64,000 nucleotides of DNA from DATBGZ01 sp036557785. GTDB taxonomy: Bacteria > Actinomycetota > Actinomycetes > Mycobacteriales > Micromonosporaceae. The stretch covers positions 4,248 to 68,247 of the forward strand of contig DATBGZ010000016.1 in the NCBI GenBank assembly GCA_036557785.1, read 5' to 3'. The translations under genes and the position numbers were made by a program. The notes below the pieces were generated by a model. That model did not search any database, was not told the DNA's origin, and saw only the letters and a program-made list of their open reading frames with translations. This document shows positions 32,823-41,282 of the stretch, one piece after another (position 1 is the stretch's first letter; every line of letters begins with the position of its first letter).

Positions 32823-33830
32823 TCAGCGGCGATCAACCGAATTCGGCTCGTTCTCCTCGCGCAGGAGGCGTGCGGCCTGCTCCGCCCAGTAGGTGAGGAT
32901 GACCTGGGCGCCGGCCCGGCGGATGCTCGTCAGCGTCTCGAGCATGACCCGGTCGCGGTCCAGCCACCCGTTCGCCGCCGCGGCCTCGACCATCGCGTAC
33001 TCGCCGCTGACCTGGTAGGCGGCGACTGGGATGTCCACTGTGGAGCTGACCGCCGCGATGACGTCCAGGTACGGCAGAGCCGGCTTGACCATCACGATGT
33101 CCGCCCCCTCCGCCACGTCGAGGGCCACCTCACGCAGCGCCTCCCGGGCGTTGGCCGGGTCCTGCTGGTAGGTGCGTCGGTCACCGACCAGTGTGGACTC
33201 CACCGCCTCACGGAACGGCCCGTAGAAAGCGCCGGCGTACTTCGCCGCGTAAGCGAGAATGCCGACGCCGGCGTAGCCGCTCTCGTCCAGTCCCCGGCGT
33301 ACCGCGCCCACCTGGCCGTCCATCATTCCGGACGTGCCGACGAGGTCCACGCCGGCCCGTGCCTGCACCACCGCCATCTCGGCATAACGCTGCAGGGTGG
33401 CGTCGTTGTCGACACCCCCGTCGGGCGCGAGCACGCCACAGTGCCCGTGCGACGTGAACTCGTCCAGGCACAGGTCGCTCATCACGACGACCGCGTCGCC
33501 GACCTCGGCCTTCACGTCCCGGATCGCCAGATTCAGGATTCCGTCCGGATCCGTTGCCCCGGTTCCGGTCTCGTCCCGTGTCGCCGGCACCCCGAAGAGC
33601 ATCAGCCCGCCGACACCGGCCTGTGCGGCCTCGACAGCCGCCTTCCGCAACGACTCCCGGGTGTGCTGCACCACCCCGGGCAGCGACCCGATCGGGCGGG
33701 GCTGGGCCAACCCTTCCTTCACGAACATCGGCAGCACCAACTCAGCCGGATGCAACCGCGTCTGCGCCACCAGGCGTCGCAGCGCGGGCGTACGCCTCAG
33801 CCGGCGCGGCCGTACGGCTGGGTACGACAT
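32823..33830 (-). CDS. hemB: delta-aminolevulinic acid dehydratase (porphobilinogen synthase)
   Basis: HemB condenses two 5-aminolevulinate molecules to porphobilinogen. The 335-residue product has the TIM-barrel family motifs, with the Schiff-base lysine in MVKPALPYLD and SDLCLDEFTSHGHCG near the middle; that single-Cys pattern suggests the Mg-type rather than the full zinc triad. The ATG at 33828-33830 has GAGGAGGACC upstream. It follows hemD after 109 nt that contain a long palindrome. Confidence 0.97.
   Translation of the reverse strand: MSYPAVRPRRLRRTPALRRLVAQTRLHPAELVLPMFVKEGLAQPRPIGSLPGVVQHTRESLRKAAVEAAQAGVGGLMLFGVPATRDETGTGATDPDGILNLAIRDVKAEVGDAVVVMSDLCLDEFTSHGHCGVLAPDGGVDNDATLQRYAEMAVVQARAGVDLVGTSGMMDGQVGAVRRGLDESGYAGVGILAYAAKYAGAFYGPFREAVESTLVGDRRTYQQDPANAREALREVALDVAEGADIVMVKPALPYLDVIAAVSSTVDIPVAAYQVSGEYAMVEAAAANGWLDRDRVMLETLTSIRRAGAQVILTYWAEQAARLLREENEPNSVDRR
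33034..33044. repeat. intragenic palindrome TCCACTGTGGA (hemB)
   Basis: This exact copy of the palindrome within hemB encodes Ser-Thr-Val-Asp with TCC ACA GTG GAC. The thymine-guanine to its left extends it to TGTCCACTGTGGA. Confidence 0.7.
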
Positions 33831-33854
33831 CGGGTCCTCCTCACTGCCCTCCTC

Positions 33855-33926
33855 TTCTCCACGATCTTGGGCGAATCGTCGTGATCGTCGATCAACTCGC
33901 CACGATATCCCCAAGATCGTGGAGAA
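33855..33926. repeat. 72-bp palindromic intergenic element between hemD and hemB
   Basis: The terminal arms TTCTCCACGATCTTGGG (33855-33871) and its exact complement (33910-33926) are 17 bp each. The interior holds a smaller inverted repeat, TGATC-GTC-GATCA. On the transcript this would fold into a long hairpin. A half-copy, CACGATCTTGGCG, occurs upstream of rex at about 39036-39048. It looks like a small dispersed palindromic element, and it could act as an attenuator between hemD and hemB. Confidence 0.75.
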
Positions 33927-33939
33927 CGGGGGCGGCGGT

Positions 33940-35595
33940 CTAGCGGAAACGTAGCGCGGTCGGTCCCTGGACCTTCGAGCCCCGGCGTTGCTTGGCGGGC
34001 ATGGCGGCGAGGCGCTCCCGCAGGTCGACCGCGTACTGCGCCAACGCCTCGACAAGGTCCGGCACCGACGCGTGTGGTGGCTGGACGTCGACCCGCAGCC
34101 CGAACTCGGCAGCGGTGTCCGCGGTCTTCGGACCGATCACGGCCACCACCGTCCGGGTGTGCGGCTTGCCGGCGATGCCGACGAGGTTGCGCACCGTGGA
34201 CGATGACGTGAACAGCACCGCGTCGAACCCGCCGGACTTGATCGCGTCCCGGATCTCGGCCGGGGGCGGGGCGGCGCGGACGGTCCGGTAGGCGGTCACG
34301 TCGTCGACCTCCCAGCCCCGGTCGACCAGGCCGGCGGCGAGGGTCTCGGTGGCGATGTCGGCACGGGGGAGCAGCACCCGCCCGACCGGGTCGAGGACCT
34401 CATCGTGCGGGCTGAACTCGGCGAGCAGTCCGTCGCTCGTCTGCTCTCCCGACGGGACGAGCTCGGGCTGGATGCCGAAGGCACGAACGGCGTCGGCCGT
34501 CGCCTCGCCGATGCAGGCGATCTTCACCCCGCCAAAGTGTCGGGCGTCGAGGCCGTGCTCGGCGAACTTCTCCCATACCGCCCGCACCGCGTTGACGGAG
34601 GTGAAGATCGTCCAGGCGTACCGGCCGTCCACCAGCCCCTTGACGGCACGCTCCATCTGCGCCGGCGTCCGCGGCGGCTCGACCGCGATCGTCGGCACCT
34701 CGACGGGCATGGCGCCGTAGGTCCGCAGGCGCTCGCTCATCGCACCGGCCTGCTCCTTCGTGCGTGGCACGAGCACCTTCCACCCGTAGAGCGGCCGGTT
34801 CTCCCACCAGGCGAGCTTGTCCCGGTACGCGAGCCCTGGACCGAAGCTGAGCACGACGCGGCCCGCGAATCCGAGCGCCGCCGCCACAAAACTGTCCACA
34901 GTGGAGGTCGAGGTGTACTGGGTGTCCCCGGTGCCCTCTCCGGTCACGGCCACCGGTGTGGTGCCGTCGAGCCCCGCCGCGAGCAGGCCGTCGCGCACCA
35001 ACGTGAGAGAGCCATGGTCGATGGTGACGGCCAGGCCCCGACCCACCGCGGCCGCGAGCGCCTCGTAGTCCAGGCCATGCGGGTCGTCGACGTCCACTGT
35101 GGTGCGAATTCCGGTCAGCGGCACGCCCGCATAGGCGGCCACGGTTGCCGGCCCGCTCACCCCCGCGACGACCTCGAAGGGGATGGCCGTTCGGGCGACG
35201 GCCTGCACCTCCTTGGCCACGGCGTCGTGTTCGAAGGGATCACCGCAGACCAGACGCACCGCGCGCAGGCCGGAGCGGGCCGCGGAGAGCAGCACCTTGG
35301 CCACGTCCCCTGGGGCGCCCTCGGCCGGGCTGAACTCCGTGCGCTCCGCGGCCGGCTTATCCGGGGCGGCGTCCTCGACGGCGGAGGCGGCTTCGGCGAG
35401 GGCATGGGGATCATCCTCGGCGCGGGCCGCCTCGCCGCGCACCCACTCCAGCAGGGACGCGGGCAGGTCGCGGTCGTAGACGATGTGGTCGGCGGCGAGC
35501 ACCGCCTCATGTGCCCGGAGGGTCAGCAGGCCCGGGTCACCGGGACCGGCGCCGACGAAACTGATCCGACCGACGCTCTTGCGGGTTCGGGTCAT
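33940..35595 (-). CDS. hemD: uroporphyrinogen-III synthase with N-terminal SUMT-like domain
   Basis: The 551-residue fusion has an N-terminal uroporphyrinogen-III C-methyltransferase-like domain (about 8-265; VGAGPGDPGLLTLRA, CGDPFEHDAVAKEV, AGVSGPATVAAYAGVPLT) and a C-terminal HemD domain (about 275-530; LVPRTKEQAGAMSERL, LFTSSSTVRNL). Mycobacterial and Streptomyces HemD share this layout. The methyltransferase part lacks the usual GDPFVFGRGxEE, so methylation is uncertain. The ATG overlaps the hemC stop (ATGA) and has AGGAG upstream. It carries one exact and one near copy of the TCCACWGTGGA palindrome. Confidence 0.93.
   Translation of the reverse strand: MTRTRKSVGRISFVGAGPGDPGLLTLRAHEAVLAADHIVYDRDLPASLLEWVRGEAARAEDDPHALAEAASAVEDAAPDKPAAERTEFSPAEGAPGDVAKVLLSAARSGLRAVRLVCGDPFEHDAVAKEVQAVARTAIPFEVVAGVSGPATVAAYAGVPLTGIRTTVDVDDPHGLDYEALAAAVGRGLAVTIDHGSLTLVRDGLLAAGLDGTTPVAVTGEGTGDTQYTSTSTVDSFVAAALGFAGRVVLSFGPGLAYRDKLAWWENRPLYGWKVLVPRTKEQAGAMSERLRTYGAMPVEVPTIAVEPPRTPAQMERAVKGLVDGRYAWTIFTSVNAVRAVWEKFAEHGLDARHFGGVKIACIGEATADAVRAFGIQPELVPSGEQTSDGLLAEFSPHDEVLDPVGRVLLPRADIATETLAAGLVDRGWEVDDVTAYRTVRAAPPPAEIRDAIKSGGFDAVLFTSSSTVRNLVGIAGKPHTRTVVAVIGPKTADTAAEFGLRVDVQPPHASVPDLVEALAQYAVDLRERLAAMPAKQRRGSKVQGPTALRFR
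34895..34905. repeat. intragenic palindrome TCCACAGTGGA (hemD)
   Basis: This exact copy within the SUMT-like part of hemD encodes Ser-Thr-Val-Asp as TCC ACT GTG GAC. With its left flank it reads CTGTCCACAGTGGA. A near copy (TCCACTGTGGT) is at 35093-35103. Confidence 0.7.
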
Positions 35596-36578
35596 GCAGA
35601 ATCTCCTTTTGGCCCGGCGTGCAGCGTCCGCTTCTCGCTCGGCAGCGATGCTCCTGGCGCCGGATTCTCTCCCAGTAACAGATCGGCGCCGGCGGCGAGC
35701 AGCTGCGCGGCCAGGCGCGAGCCCACGCCGACGGCGTCGGATAGTGGTCCGGTATCACGGCCACGGACGGCCCGTGTGCCGTCCACGGCGAAGACCGCCG
35801 CCGACACGTGGACCCGCAGGCCACCGTCCACGGTGTCCACAACGTCCGCGAGGGCGGCGACCGGTGCGCTGCAGCCGGCCTCCAAAGCGGCCATCAGGGT
35901 TCGCTCCGCGGTGACCGCGGCGCGGGTGTGCTCGTCGTCGATGCGGCGCAGCCGCTCGACGAGGCTGTGGTCGGCACACCGGCACTCCACAGCCAGCGCC
36001 CCCTGCGCGGGCGCGGGCAACATCGTCTCGGGGTCGAGAACTTGGGTCATCTCGGCCGCCCGCCCCAACCGACGCAGCCCCGCCGCGGCGAGCACCAGGG
36101 CATCCGCCCGACCCTCGGCGAGCTTGCGCAAGCGCGTGTCGACGTTGCCACGCATGGGCACGCACTCGAAGTCACGCCGCAGTGCCCGCAACTGGGCGAC
36201 GCGGCGCACCGCGCCCGTGCCGATCCGCGCGCCGGCCGGGAGCTGCTCCAACGTCCGGCCGCCGCTGGAGATCAGCACATCTCGCGGGTCCTCGCGCGGC
36301 GGGACCGCGGCGATGACGAGGCCGTCGACCGGCGCGGTCGGCAGGTCCTTGTACGAGTGCACCGCGATGTCGATCTCCTTCGCCGCCAGGGCATCCCGCA
36401 GCGCGGAGACGAAGACCCCGACCCCCAGCTCGGGGACGGGAGCGGTCGAGCGGTCGCCGTCGGTCACGATCTGGACCAGCTCGACCGGCTCGGCCAGCGC
36501 CGAGGCGATGGCGTCCGCGACGAGTCGCGACTGGGCCAGCGCGAGGGCGCTGCCCCGGGTGCCGAGGCGAATCGTCAT
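35592..36578 (-). CDS. hemC: porphobilinogen deaminase (hydroxymethylbilane synthase)
   Basis: HemC polymerises four porphobilinogens into hydroxymethylbilane. The 328-residue product starts MTIRLGTRGSALALAQS and has the conserved HSYKDLPT, RGNVDTRLRKL and PAPAQGALAVEC. The Cys of EAGCSAPV holds the dipyrromethane cofactor. The start overlaps the hemA stop (TGATG) and the end overlaps the hemD start (ATGA), so translation is coupled throughout. Confidence 0.97.
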   Translation of the reverse strand: MTIRLGTRGSALALAQSRLVADAIASALAEPVELVQIVTDGDRSTAPVPELGVGVFVSALRDALAAKEIDIAVHSYKDLPTAPVDGLVIAAVPPREDPRDVLISSGGRTLEQLPAGARIGTGAVRRVAQLRALRRDFECVPMRGNVDTRLRKLAEGRADALVLAAAGLRRLGRAAEMTQVLDPETMLPAPAQGALAVECRCADHSLVERLRRIDDEHTRAAVTAERTLMAALEAGCSAPVAALADVVDTVDGGLRVHVSAAVFAVDGTRAVRGRDTGPLSDAVGVGSRLAAQLLAAGADLLLGENPAPGASLPSEKRTLHAGPKGDSA

Positions 36579-37987
36579 CACGCCACCCCCTCGTCCGTGG
36601 CACCGGCCGGGACATCGCCGGGCGACGGCTCGGGGAACAGATCGTCCGGTGAGAGGTCCTCGGGTGAAGGGTCCTCGGCGGGGCGCACCGCCACCGCGCG
36701 GTCGAGCCCCTCCGGCACGGCCTGCAGGTCGAGCAGCTCGCGAAGCACGGCGAGGTACTGGTCGCCGCCGGGGCTCGAGGCGAGCTCGCGCATCCGGACC
36801 GTGGGCCGATGCAGCAGCCGCTGCACCACCCGGTGCAGGGCCTGGGTGAACGCCGCGCGCTGCTCGTCGCTGAGTTCGGGCCGGCGCTGCCAGAGCCACC
36901 GCAACTCGGCGCTGACCACCTCGTCGGCCCTGGCCCGCAGCGCGGCCACGGCCGGAGCGATGTCGGCGCCGCGCCGCCACATCTGGAACGTCTCGACCTC
37001 GGCGGCGACGATCGCTTCGCCGGCGGCCCGGTCCGCAGCCGAAGGCGCGTCGCCACCGGCCGCGGCGGCGAGCGTGGCGAGGTCGATCAGCTCGACCCCG
37101 GGCAGGTGCGCCACCCCGGGCACCACGTCGCGCGGTACGGCCAGGTCCACAATGGACAGGACTCGAGGTGCACCGGAACCGGCGGCCGTACGGGCACGCA
37201 GCGCCGTGACGGCGGCCTGCTCGGTGATGACCGGACCCACCGACGCGGTGGCGCAGACCACGACATCCACTGTGGACAGATGTGTCGCGAGGTCGGCGAA
37301 CTCGACGGCTGTGCCCGCGTAGGCCTCCGCCAGCCGCTGCGCCCGTGCCGCACCACGGTTGGTGACCAGCAGCGGGGAGGCGCCGGCACGGGCGAGCGTG
37401 GCCAGCGCCAGAGCGCCCATCGACCCCGCCCCGACGACCAGGGCCGAGCGGCCGGCCACGCCACCTGGCACCAGGTCGAGAGCGGCACCCACGATGGTGC
37501 GCCCGGCCGCGTCGATACCGGTCTCGGTGTGCACCCGCTTGCCGACCCGCAGCGCCTGGCGCATGAGCTCGTGCAGCAGCCGACCGGCTGTGTCGTGCTC
37601 GGCGGCGATCTGGTACGCCTCACGCATCTGGCCCAGGATCTGGGACTCGCCGATGACCATCGAGTCGAGACCGGCCGCGACCCGCAGGGCATGGCGTACG
37701 GCGTCGGTGTCGAAGTGGACGTAAAGGTTGCCCGTCAGCTCCTCGATCCGCGTGCCGGCGCGCTGCGCGAGCGCCGCCCCGATCTCGCTCAGGCCGCCGT
37801 GGAATGCGCTGACCGCGGCGTAGACCTCGACCCGGTTGCAGGTGGAGACCACGACCGCCTCGCTGACGTACGGCGACGCGATCAGGCGGCGCAGCAGCGA
37901 CGGCGCCTGCTCCCGCGAGACGGTCAGCCGCTCGAGCACGTCGACCGGGGCTGTGTGATGGGACACCCCGACCACGAGCAGGTTCAC
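36578..37987 (-). CDS. hemA: glutamyl-tRNA reductase
   Basis: HemA makes glutamate-1-semialdehyde from Glu-tRNA(Glu), the first committed step of the C5 tetrapyrrole pathway. The 469-residue product has the catalytic Cys in STCNRVEVY (about residue 50), GESQILGQ, the NADPH-binding VVGAGSMGALA and the C-terminal dimerisation helices. The last 40 residues are an acidic Pro/Ser/Asp-rich tail. The GTG start overlaps the rex stop (GTGA). Two palindrome-like sites (37146-37156 and 37266-37276) lie within it. Confidence 0.97.
   Translation of the reverse strand: MNLLVVGVSHHTAPVDVLERLTVSREQAPSLLRRLIASPYVSEAVVVSTCNRVEVYAAVSAFHGGLSEIGAALAQRAGTRIEELTGNLYVHFDTDAVRHALRVAAGLDSMVIGESQILGQMREAYQIAAEHDTAGRLLHELMRQALRVGKRVHTETGIDAAGRTIVGAALDLVPGGVAGRSALVVGAGSMGALALATLARAGASPLLVTNRGAARAQRLAEAYAGTAVEFADLATHLSTVDVVVCATASVGPVITEQAAVTALRARTAAGSGAPRVLSIVDLAVPRDVVPGVAHLPGVELIDLATLAAAAGGDAPSAADRAAGEAIVAAEVETFQMWRRGADIAPAVAALRARADEVVSAELRWLWQRRPELSDEQRAAFTQALHRVVQRLLHRPTVRMRELASSPGGDQYLAVLRELLDLQAVPEGLDRAVAVRPAEDPSPEDLSPDDLFPEPSPGDVPAGATDEGVA
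37266..37276. repeat. intragenic palindrome TCCACTGTGGA (hemA)
   Basis: This exact copy within hemA encodes Ser-Thr-Val-Asp as TCC ACA GTG GAT. A near copy with one mismatch (TCCACAATGGA, 37146-37156; Ser-Ile-Val-Asp) lies 120 bp away. Confidence 0.7.
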
Positions 37988-38868
37988 CCCTGCGCCACCC
38001 CCTCCCGGACCAAGCCGGCGCCGTTGCCGTCGACCGCTACGGAACCGTGGCCGCCGTTGGCGCTCGCGTCGGTCGCGCGGGGCACGATCGGGTGGCTGCC
38101 GGTGGCTCCCGTGAGCGCCTTGCGCCGCTCATGGAAGGAGAGGATCTGCAACTCGACGGCGAGGTCGACCATGCGCACGTCCACGCCGTCGGGTACCGCG
38201 AGCACGCATGGGGCGAAGTTGAGGATGCTCGTCACGCCCGCAGCGACCAGCCGGTCGGCGACGTCCTGGGCGACATGGACCGGCGTCGCGATCACCGCGA
38301 TCTGGATGCCGTGGTCGCGTACCAGGGCGTCGATGCTGTCGATGTGATGGACCGCGAGCCCGTTGATCCGCTCGCCCACCCGGGAGGGGTCGGCATCGAG
38401 GAGGGCGGCGAACCGGAACCCACGCGAAGTGAAGCCCGCGTACCCGGCCAGGGCGTGGCCGAGGTTGCCGACGCCGACCAGAGCCACCGCACGCCGCTCG
38501 GTGAGGCCCAGGACCGACTCGATCTGGTCCACGAGCACCGCCACGTCATAGCCCACGCCCCGCGTGCCATAGGAACCCAGATGCGACAGGTCCTTGCGCA
38601 GCTTCGCCGAGTTCACGCCGGCGGCGGCGGCGAGCGCCTCGCTGGAGACGGTCTCGTGTCCGGCCTCGGAGAAGATGTTCAGCGCACGCAGGTACTCCGG
38701 CAGCCGCGCCACCGTAGCCTCCGGGAGATCCGGAAAGTCGTCGCTGGCCGCGGCCGCGTCGGGCGCGAGCGGCGAGCCCGGTGACCCGGCGGGGGCGCCG
38801 GGGCGCGCGGCATCCTCGGTCGACGGGGGTCGAGGCTGCGCGGGCTGCTGGCCGCGGGGCTGGGTCAT
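37984..38868 (-). CDS. rex: redox-sensing transcriptional repressor Rex
   Basis: Rex represses respiratory and haem genes when NADH/NAD+ is low and leaves DNA when NADH binds. The 294-residue product has a Pro/Ala-rich N-terminal tail of about 45 residues, a winged helix (about 50-125; VSSEALAAAAGVNSAKLRKDLSHLGSYGTRGVGY) and a Rossmann domain with VALVGVGNLGHALAGY, ending with the swapped dimer helix. The ATG at 38866-38868 has CGGAG nearby. It heads the hemACDB operon, as in Streptomyces, and has its own operator upstream. Confidence 0.97.
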   Translation of the reverse strand: MTQPRGQQPAQPRPPSTEDAARPGAPAGSPGSPLAPDAAAASDDFPDLPEATVARLPEYLRALNIFSEAGHETVSSEALAAAAGVNSAKLRKDLSHLGSYGTRGVGYDVAVLVDQIESVLGLTERRAVALVGVGNLGHALAGYAGFTSRGFRFAALLDADPSRVGERINGLAVHHIDSIDALVRDHGIQIAVIATPVHVAQDVADRLVAAGVTSILNFAPCVLAVPDGVDVRMVDLAVELQILSFHERRKALTGATGSHPIVPRATDASANGGHGSVAVDGNGAGLVREGVAQG

Positions 38869-39005
38869 GCTGCTCCGGCTGTGTTGGCGTTATCCGGCTA
38901 GGCGAAGCCCGTTGCCGGCGGGAGATGTCGGGCGTGTCCTCATCGTTCGCGCGAGGCTCCGCCGCGCTGCACCCGGTCGCGGGCGCCTTACCGCCTGTGC
39001 CCGCC

Positions 39006-39034
39006 AGCCTAGGCGCTTGTGAACCTGTGCACAA
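39006..39034 (-). promoter_or_regulatory. candidate rex-hemACDB promoter
   Basis: On the minus strand TTGTGC (39029-39034) and TAGGCT (39006-39011) are exactly 17 nt apart. The -35 hexamer and most of the spacer lie inside the Rex operator, so Rex binding would block polymerase directly. The leader to the rex ATG would be about 130 nt. Confidence 0.65.
39017..39034. promoter_or_regulatory. Rex operator (ROP site)
   Basis: The 18-mer TTGTGAACCTGTGCACAA agrees with the Rex consensus TTGTGAAATATTTCACAA in both outer half-sites apart from one base. It lies about 150 nt upstream of rex. In Streptomyces coelicolor Rex binds such a site upstream of rex-hemACD and controls its own operon. Confidence 0.85.
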
Positions 39035-39242
39035 ATCACGATCTTGGCGTCCAGCGACCGGGGTACCGATGCAGTGATGTCCCTTTTGTCTGTGATTCTA
39101 CCGGGCGCGCCGTGACGATCCGGGCGCCCCGCGGCGACGGCCCTCACCGAGCTCGCGGGCCGGGTGGATGGGGTTAACCCCACCACGAAGAGGCCAGCCG
39201 GCAGGATGGGAGGCGACCGTTGGCCCGCCTAGCGTCGAGAAC

Positions 39243-40625
39243 ATGACAAGCATCCCCATCACGCCGCCGTACCCGGCCGCCGCCTCGCCCCGGCGGCGAG
39301 GGTGGTTCGCCCAACTCGGCGTGGACACCGCGTACGTCGTGGTGGGCTTCCCGTTGGCGGTGATCTCCTTCGCCGTCGGAGTCAGCCTCATCTGCGCCGG
39401 CGCGGGCCTGCTGGCGGCCTTCCTCGTCGGCATCCCGGTGTTCGTGCTCGCGCTGCTCGTCGCGCGGGGACTGGCCGAGGTGGAGCGCAGCCGCATCGTG
39501 CCGGTCCTGCGCCGCCCCCGCGTTCCCGTCGTCTATCGCCGGTCAGCGCCCGGATCGGGGTGGCTGCGCCGGCTCTTCTCGCCGCTCGCCGAGGGCCAGT
39601 ACTGGCTCGACACCGTCTATGGGCTGCTCCGGTTCCCGGTCACCTTCGGCACCTTCTCCGTCGTCGTGACGTGGTGGGCGAGCGCGCTGGGCGGCCTGAG
39701 CTATGGCCTGTGGGACTGGTCACTGCCCCGGGACGCCAATCCAGAGCCCGGGGTGATCGTGGTCAACAACCGCGGGCTGCCGGACGTGCTCGGGATCGCG
39801 AACACCACGACCAACCGGATCCTCATCTACACCGCGATCGGCATCGTGTTCACCGTCACGCTGCCGTTCGTGGTGCGCGCATGCGCTCTGATCGATGCGT
39901 GGCTCGCGCACGGTCTGCTCAACGGCGTGGCCGGGCTGCGCCACCAGGTCGCCGATCTCGCCCGGTCCCGCGACGTCGCGACCGCCAGGACCGCGGCCGC
40001 GGTCTCCGCGGAGGCGAACGCGCTGCGCCGGCTCGAGCGAGATCTGCACGACGGGCCGCAGCAGCGCCTTGTCCGGCTCGCCATGGACCTCGGCCGAGCC
40101 CGGGTGCAGCTCGGCTCCGACCCCGATGCCGCGGCCCGGACCGTGGACGAGGCGATCACCCAGACCCGGGAGGCGCTCGACGAGCTGCGCACGCTCTCGC
40201 GGGGCATCGCTCCGCCGATCCTCACCGACCGCGGGCTCGCCGCCGCGTCGGCCGCGCTGGCCGCCCGCTCCACGGTCGCCGTACGGGTCGAGCTCGCGCA
40301 GTTGCCGCGGCTGCCGGCACTGACCGAGCAGACGGCCTACTTCACGATCGCCGAGGCGTTGACGAACGTCGCCAAGCACAGTGGCGCCACGTCGGCGTCG
40401 GTGTCGGCATCGCTGGATGGCGACCGGCTGATCGTGGACATCGCCGACGACGGCCGTGGTGGCGCCCACCTCGCCAAGGGCCACGGGCTGGCCGGCCTGG
40501 CCGACCGCCTGCAGGGGGTCGGCGGGCAGTTGTGGGTGAGCAGCCCACCCGGTGGACCGACCAGCATCCGCGCGGAGGTCCCCGCGGTACCCGCAGCCTC
40601 GGTTCAGGAGGGCGAGGCGGGGTGA
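39243..40625 (+). CDS. NarL-type sensor histidine kinase
   Basis: The 460-residue product has an N-terminal membrane sensor domain with about four spans (25-80, 125-155, 190-215). The HisKA_3 dimerisation domain follows with the phospho-acceptor His269 in LERDLHDGPQQRL, and then a short HATPase domain (EALTNVAKHSGA, DDGRGGA, GHGLAGLADRL). The signal is unknown. The ATG at 39243 is used. Its stop overlaps the response regulator start (GTGA), so the two form a coupled pair. Confidence 0.92.
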   Translation: MTSIPITPPYPAAASPRRRGWFAQLGVDTAYVVVGFPLAVISFAVGVSLICAGAGLLAAFLVGIPVFVLALLVARGLAEVERSRIVPVLRRPRVPVVYRRSAPGSGWLRRLFSPLAEGQYWLDTVYGLLRFPVTFGTFSVVVTWWASALGGLSYGLWDWSLPRDANPEPGVIVVNNRGLPDVLGIANTTTNRILIYTAIGIVFTVTLPFVVRACALIDAWLAHGLLNGVAGLRHQVADLARSRDVATARTAAAVSAEANALRRLERDLHDGPQQRLVRLAMDLGRARVQLGSDPDAAARTVDEAITQTREALDELRTLSRGIAPPILTDRGLAAASAALAARSTVAVRVELAQLPRLPALTEQTAYFTIAEALTNVAKHSGATSASVSASLDGDRLIVDIADDGRGGAHLAKGHGLAGLADRLQGVGGQLWVSSPPGGPTSIRAEVPAVPAASVQEGEAG

Positions 40626-41266
40626 GGATCGTGCTCGCCGACGACGCGGTCCTGCTGCGCGAGGGCCTGGTACGCCTGCTCACCGAGCAGGGCCACGACG
40701 TCGTGGCGGTGGTCGGCGACGGGCCCTCGCTGGTGGCCGCCGAGGCCGCGCACGAGCCGGACTTGTCCATCGTGGACGTACGGATGCCCCCCACGCACAC
40801 CGATGAGGGGCTCCGGGCGGCGGTACAGATCCGCGCTCGCCGGCCCGGCGCCGCCGTGCTCGTGCTCTCGCAGTATGTCGAGCTCTCCTACGCCGACGAC
40901 CTGCTCCAGGACCGGCGGGGCGCGGTCGGCTACCTGCTCAAGGACCGGGTCGCCGACATCGACTCATTCACTGACGTCATAGCCCGGGTGGCCTCCGGCG
41001 GTACCGTGCTCGACCCCGAGGTGGTGTCCCAGTTGCTCGTCCGCCGGCGCGCCAACGATCCACTCGCCACACTCACCGCGCGCGAGCGCGAGGTGCTGGC
41101 GCTGATGGCCGAAGGGCGGTCCAACGCAGCGATCGCCCGACGTCTGGTGATCAGCGACGGAGCCGTGGAGAAGCACGTCGCGAACATCTTCGCCAAGCTC
41201 GGCCTGCCGCAGGACGAGGACTCCAACCGCCGCGTCCTGGCCGTGCTGGCGTTCCTGCGCTCCTGA
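40622..41266 (+). CDS. NarL/FixJ family response regulator
   Basis: The 214-residue regulator has a receiver domain (VRIVLADDAVLLREGL, phospho-acceptor Asp52 in SIVDVRMPP, Lys in LLKDRV) and a C-terminal LuxR-type helix-turn-helix (LTAREREVLALMAEGRSNAAIARRL...VEKHVANIFAKLGL). It starts with a GTG overlapping the kinase stop. The target genes are unknown; no nearby transporter suggests a function. Confidence 0.94.
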   Translation: MRIVLADDAVLLREGLVRLLTEQGHDVVAVVGDGPSLVAAEAAHEPDLSIVDVRMPPTHTDEGLRAAVQIRARRPGAAVLVLSQYVELSYADDLLQDRRGAVGYLLKDRVADIDSFTDVIARVASGGTVLDPEVVSQLLVRRRANDPLATLTAREREVLALMAEGRSNAAIARRLVISDGAVEKHVANIFAKLGLPQDEDSNRRVLAVLAFLRS

Positions 41267-41282
41267 TCGGCACTGGTGCCCG

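Larger units (their letters stand above)
38869..39242. other. 374-nt divergent intergenic region between rex and the NarL-type kinase
   Basis: This gap holds the rex promoter and Rex operator (39006-39034), a copy of the CCGGCTAGGC element (38895-38910) about 30 nt upstream of the rex start, and a half-copy of the CACGATCTTGG palindrome. On the right it serves as the 5' region of the histidine kinase gene. I see no gene in it. Confidence 0.7.
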
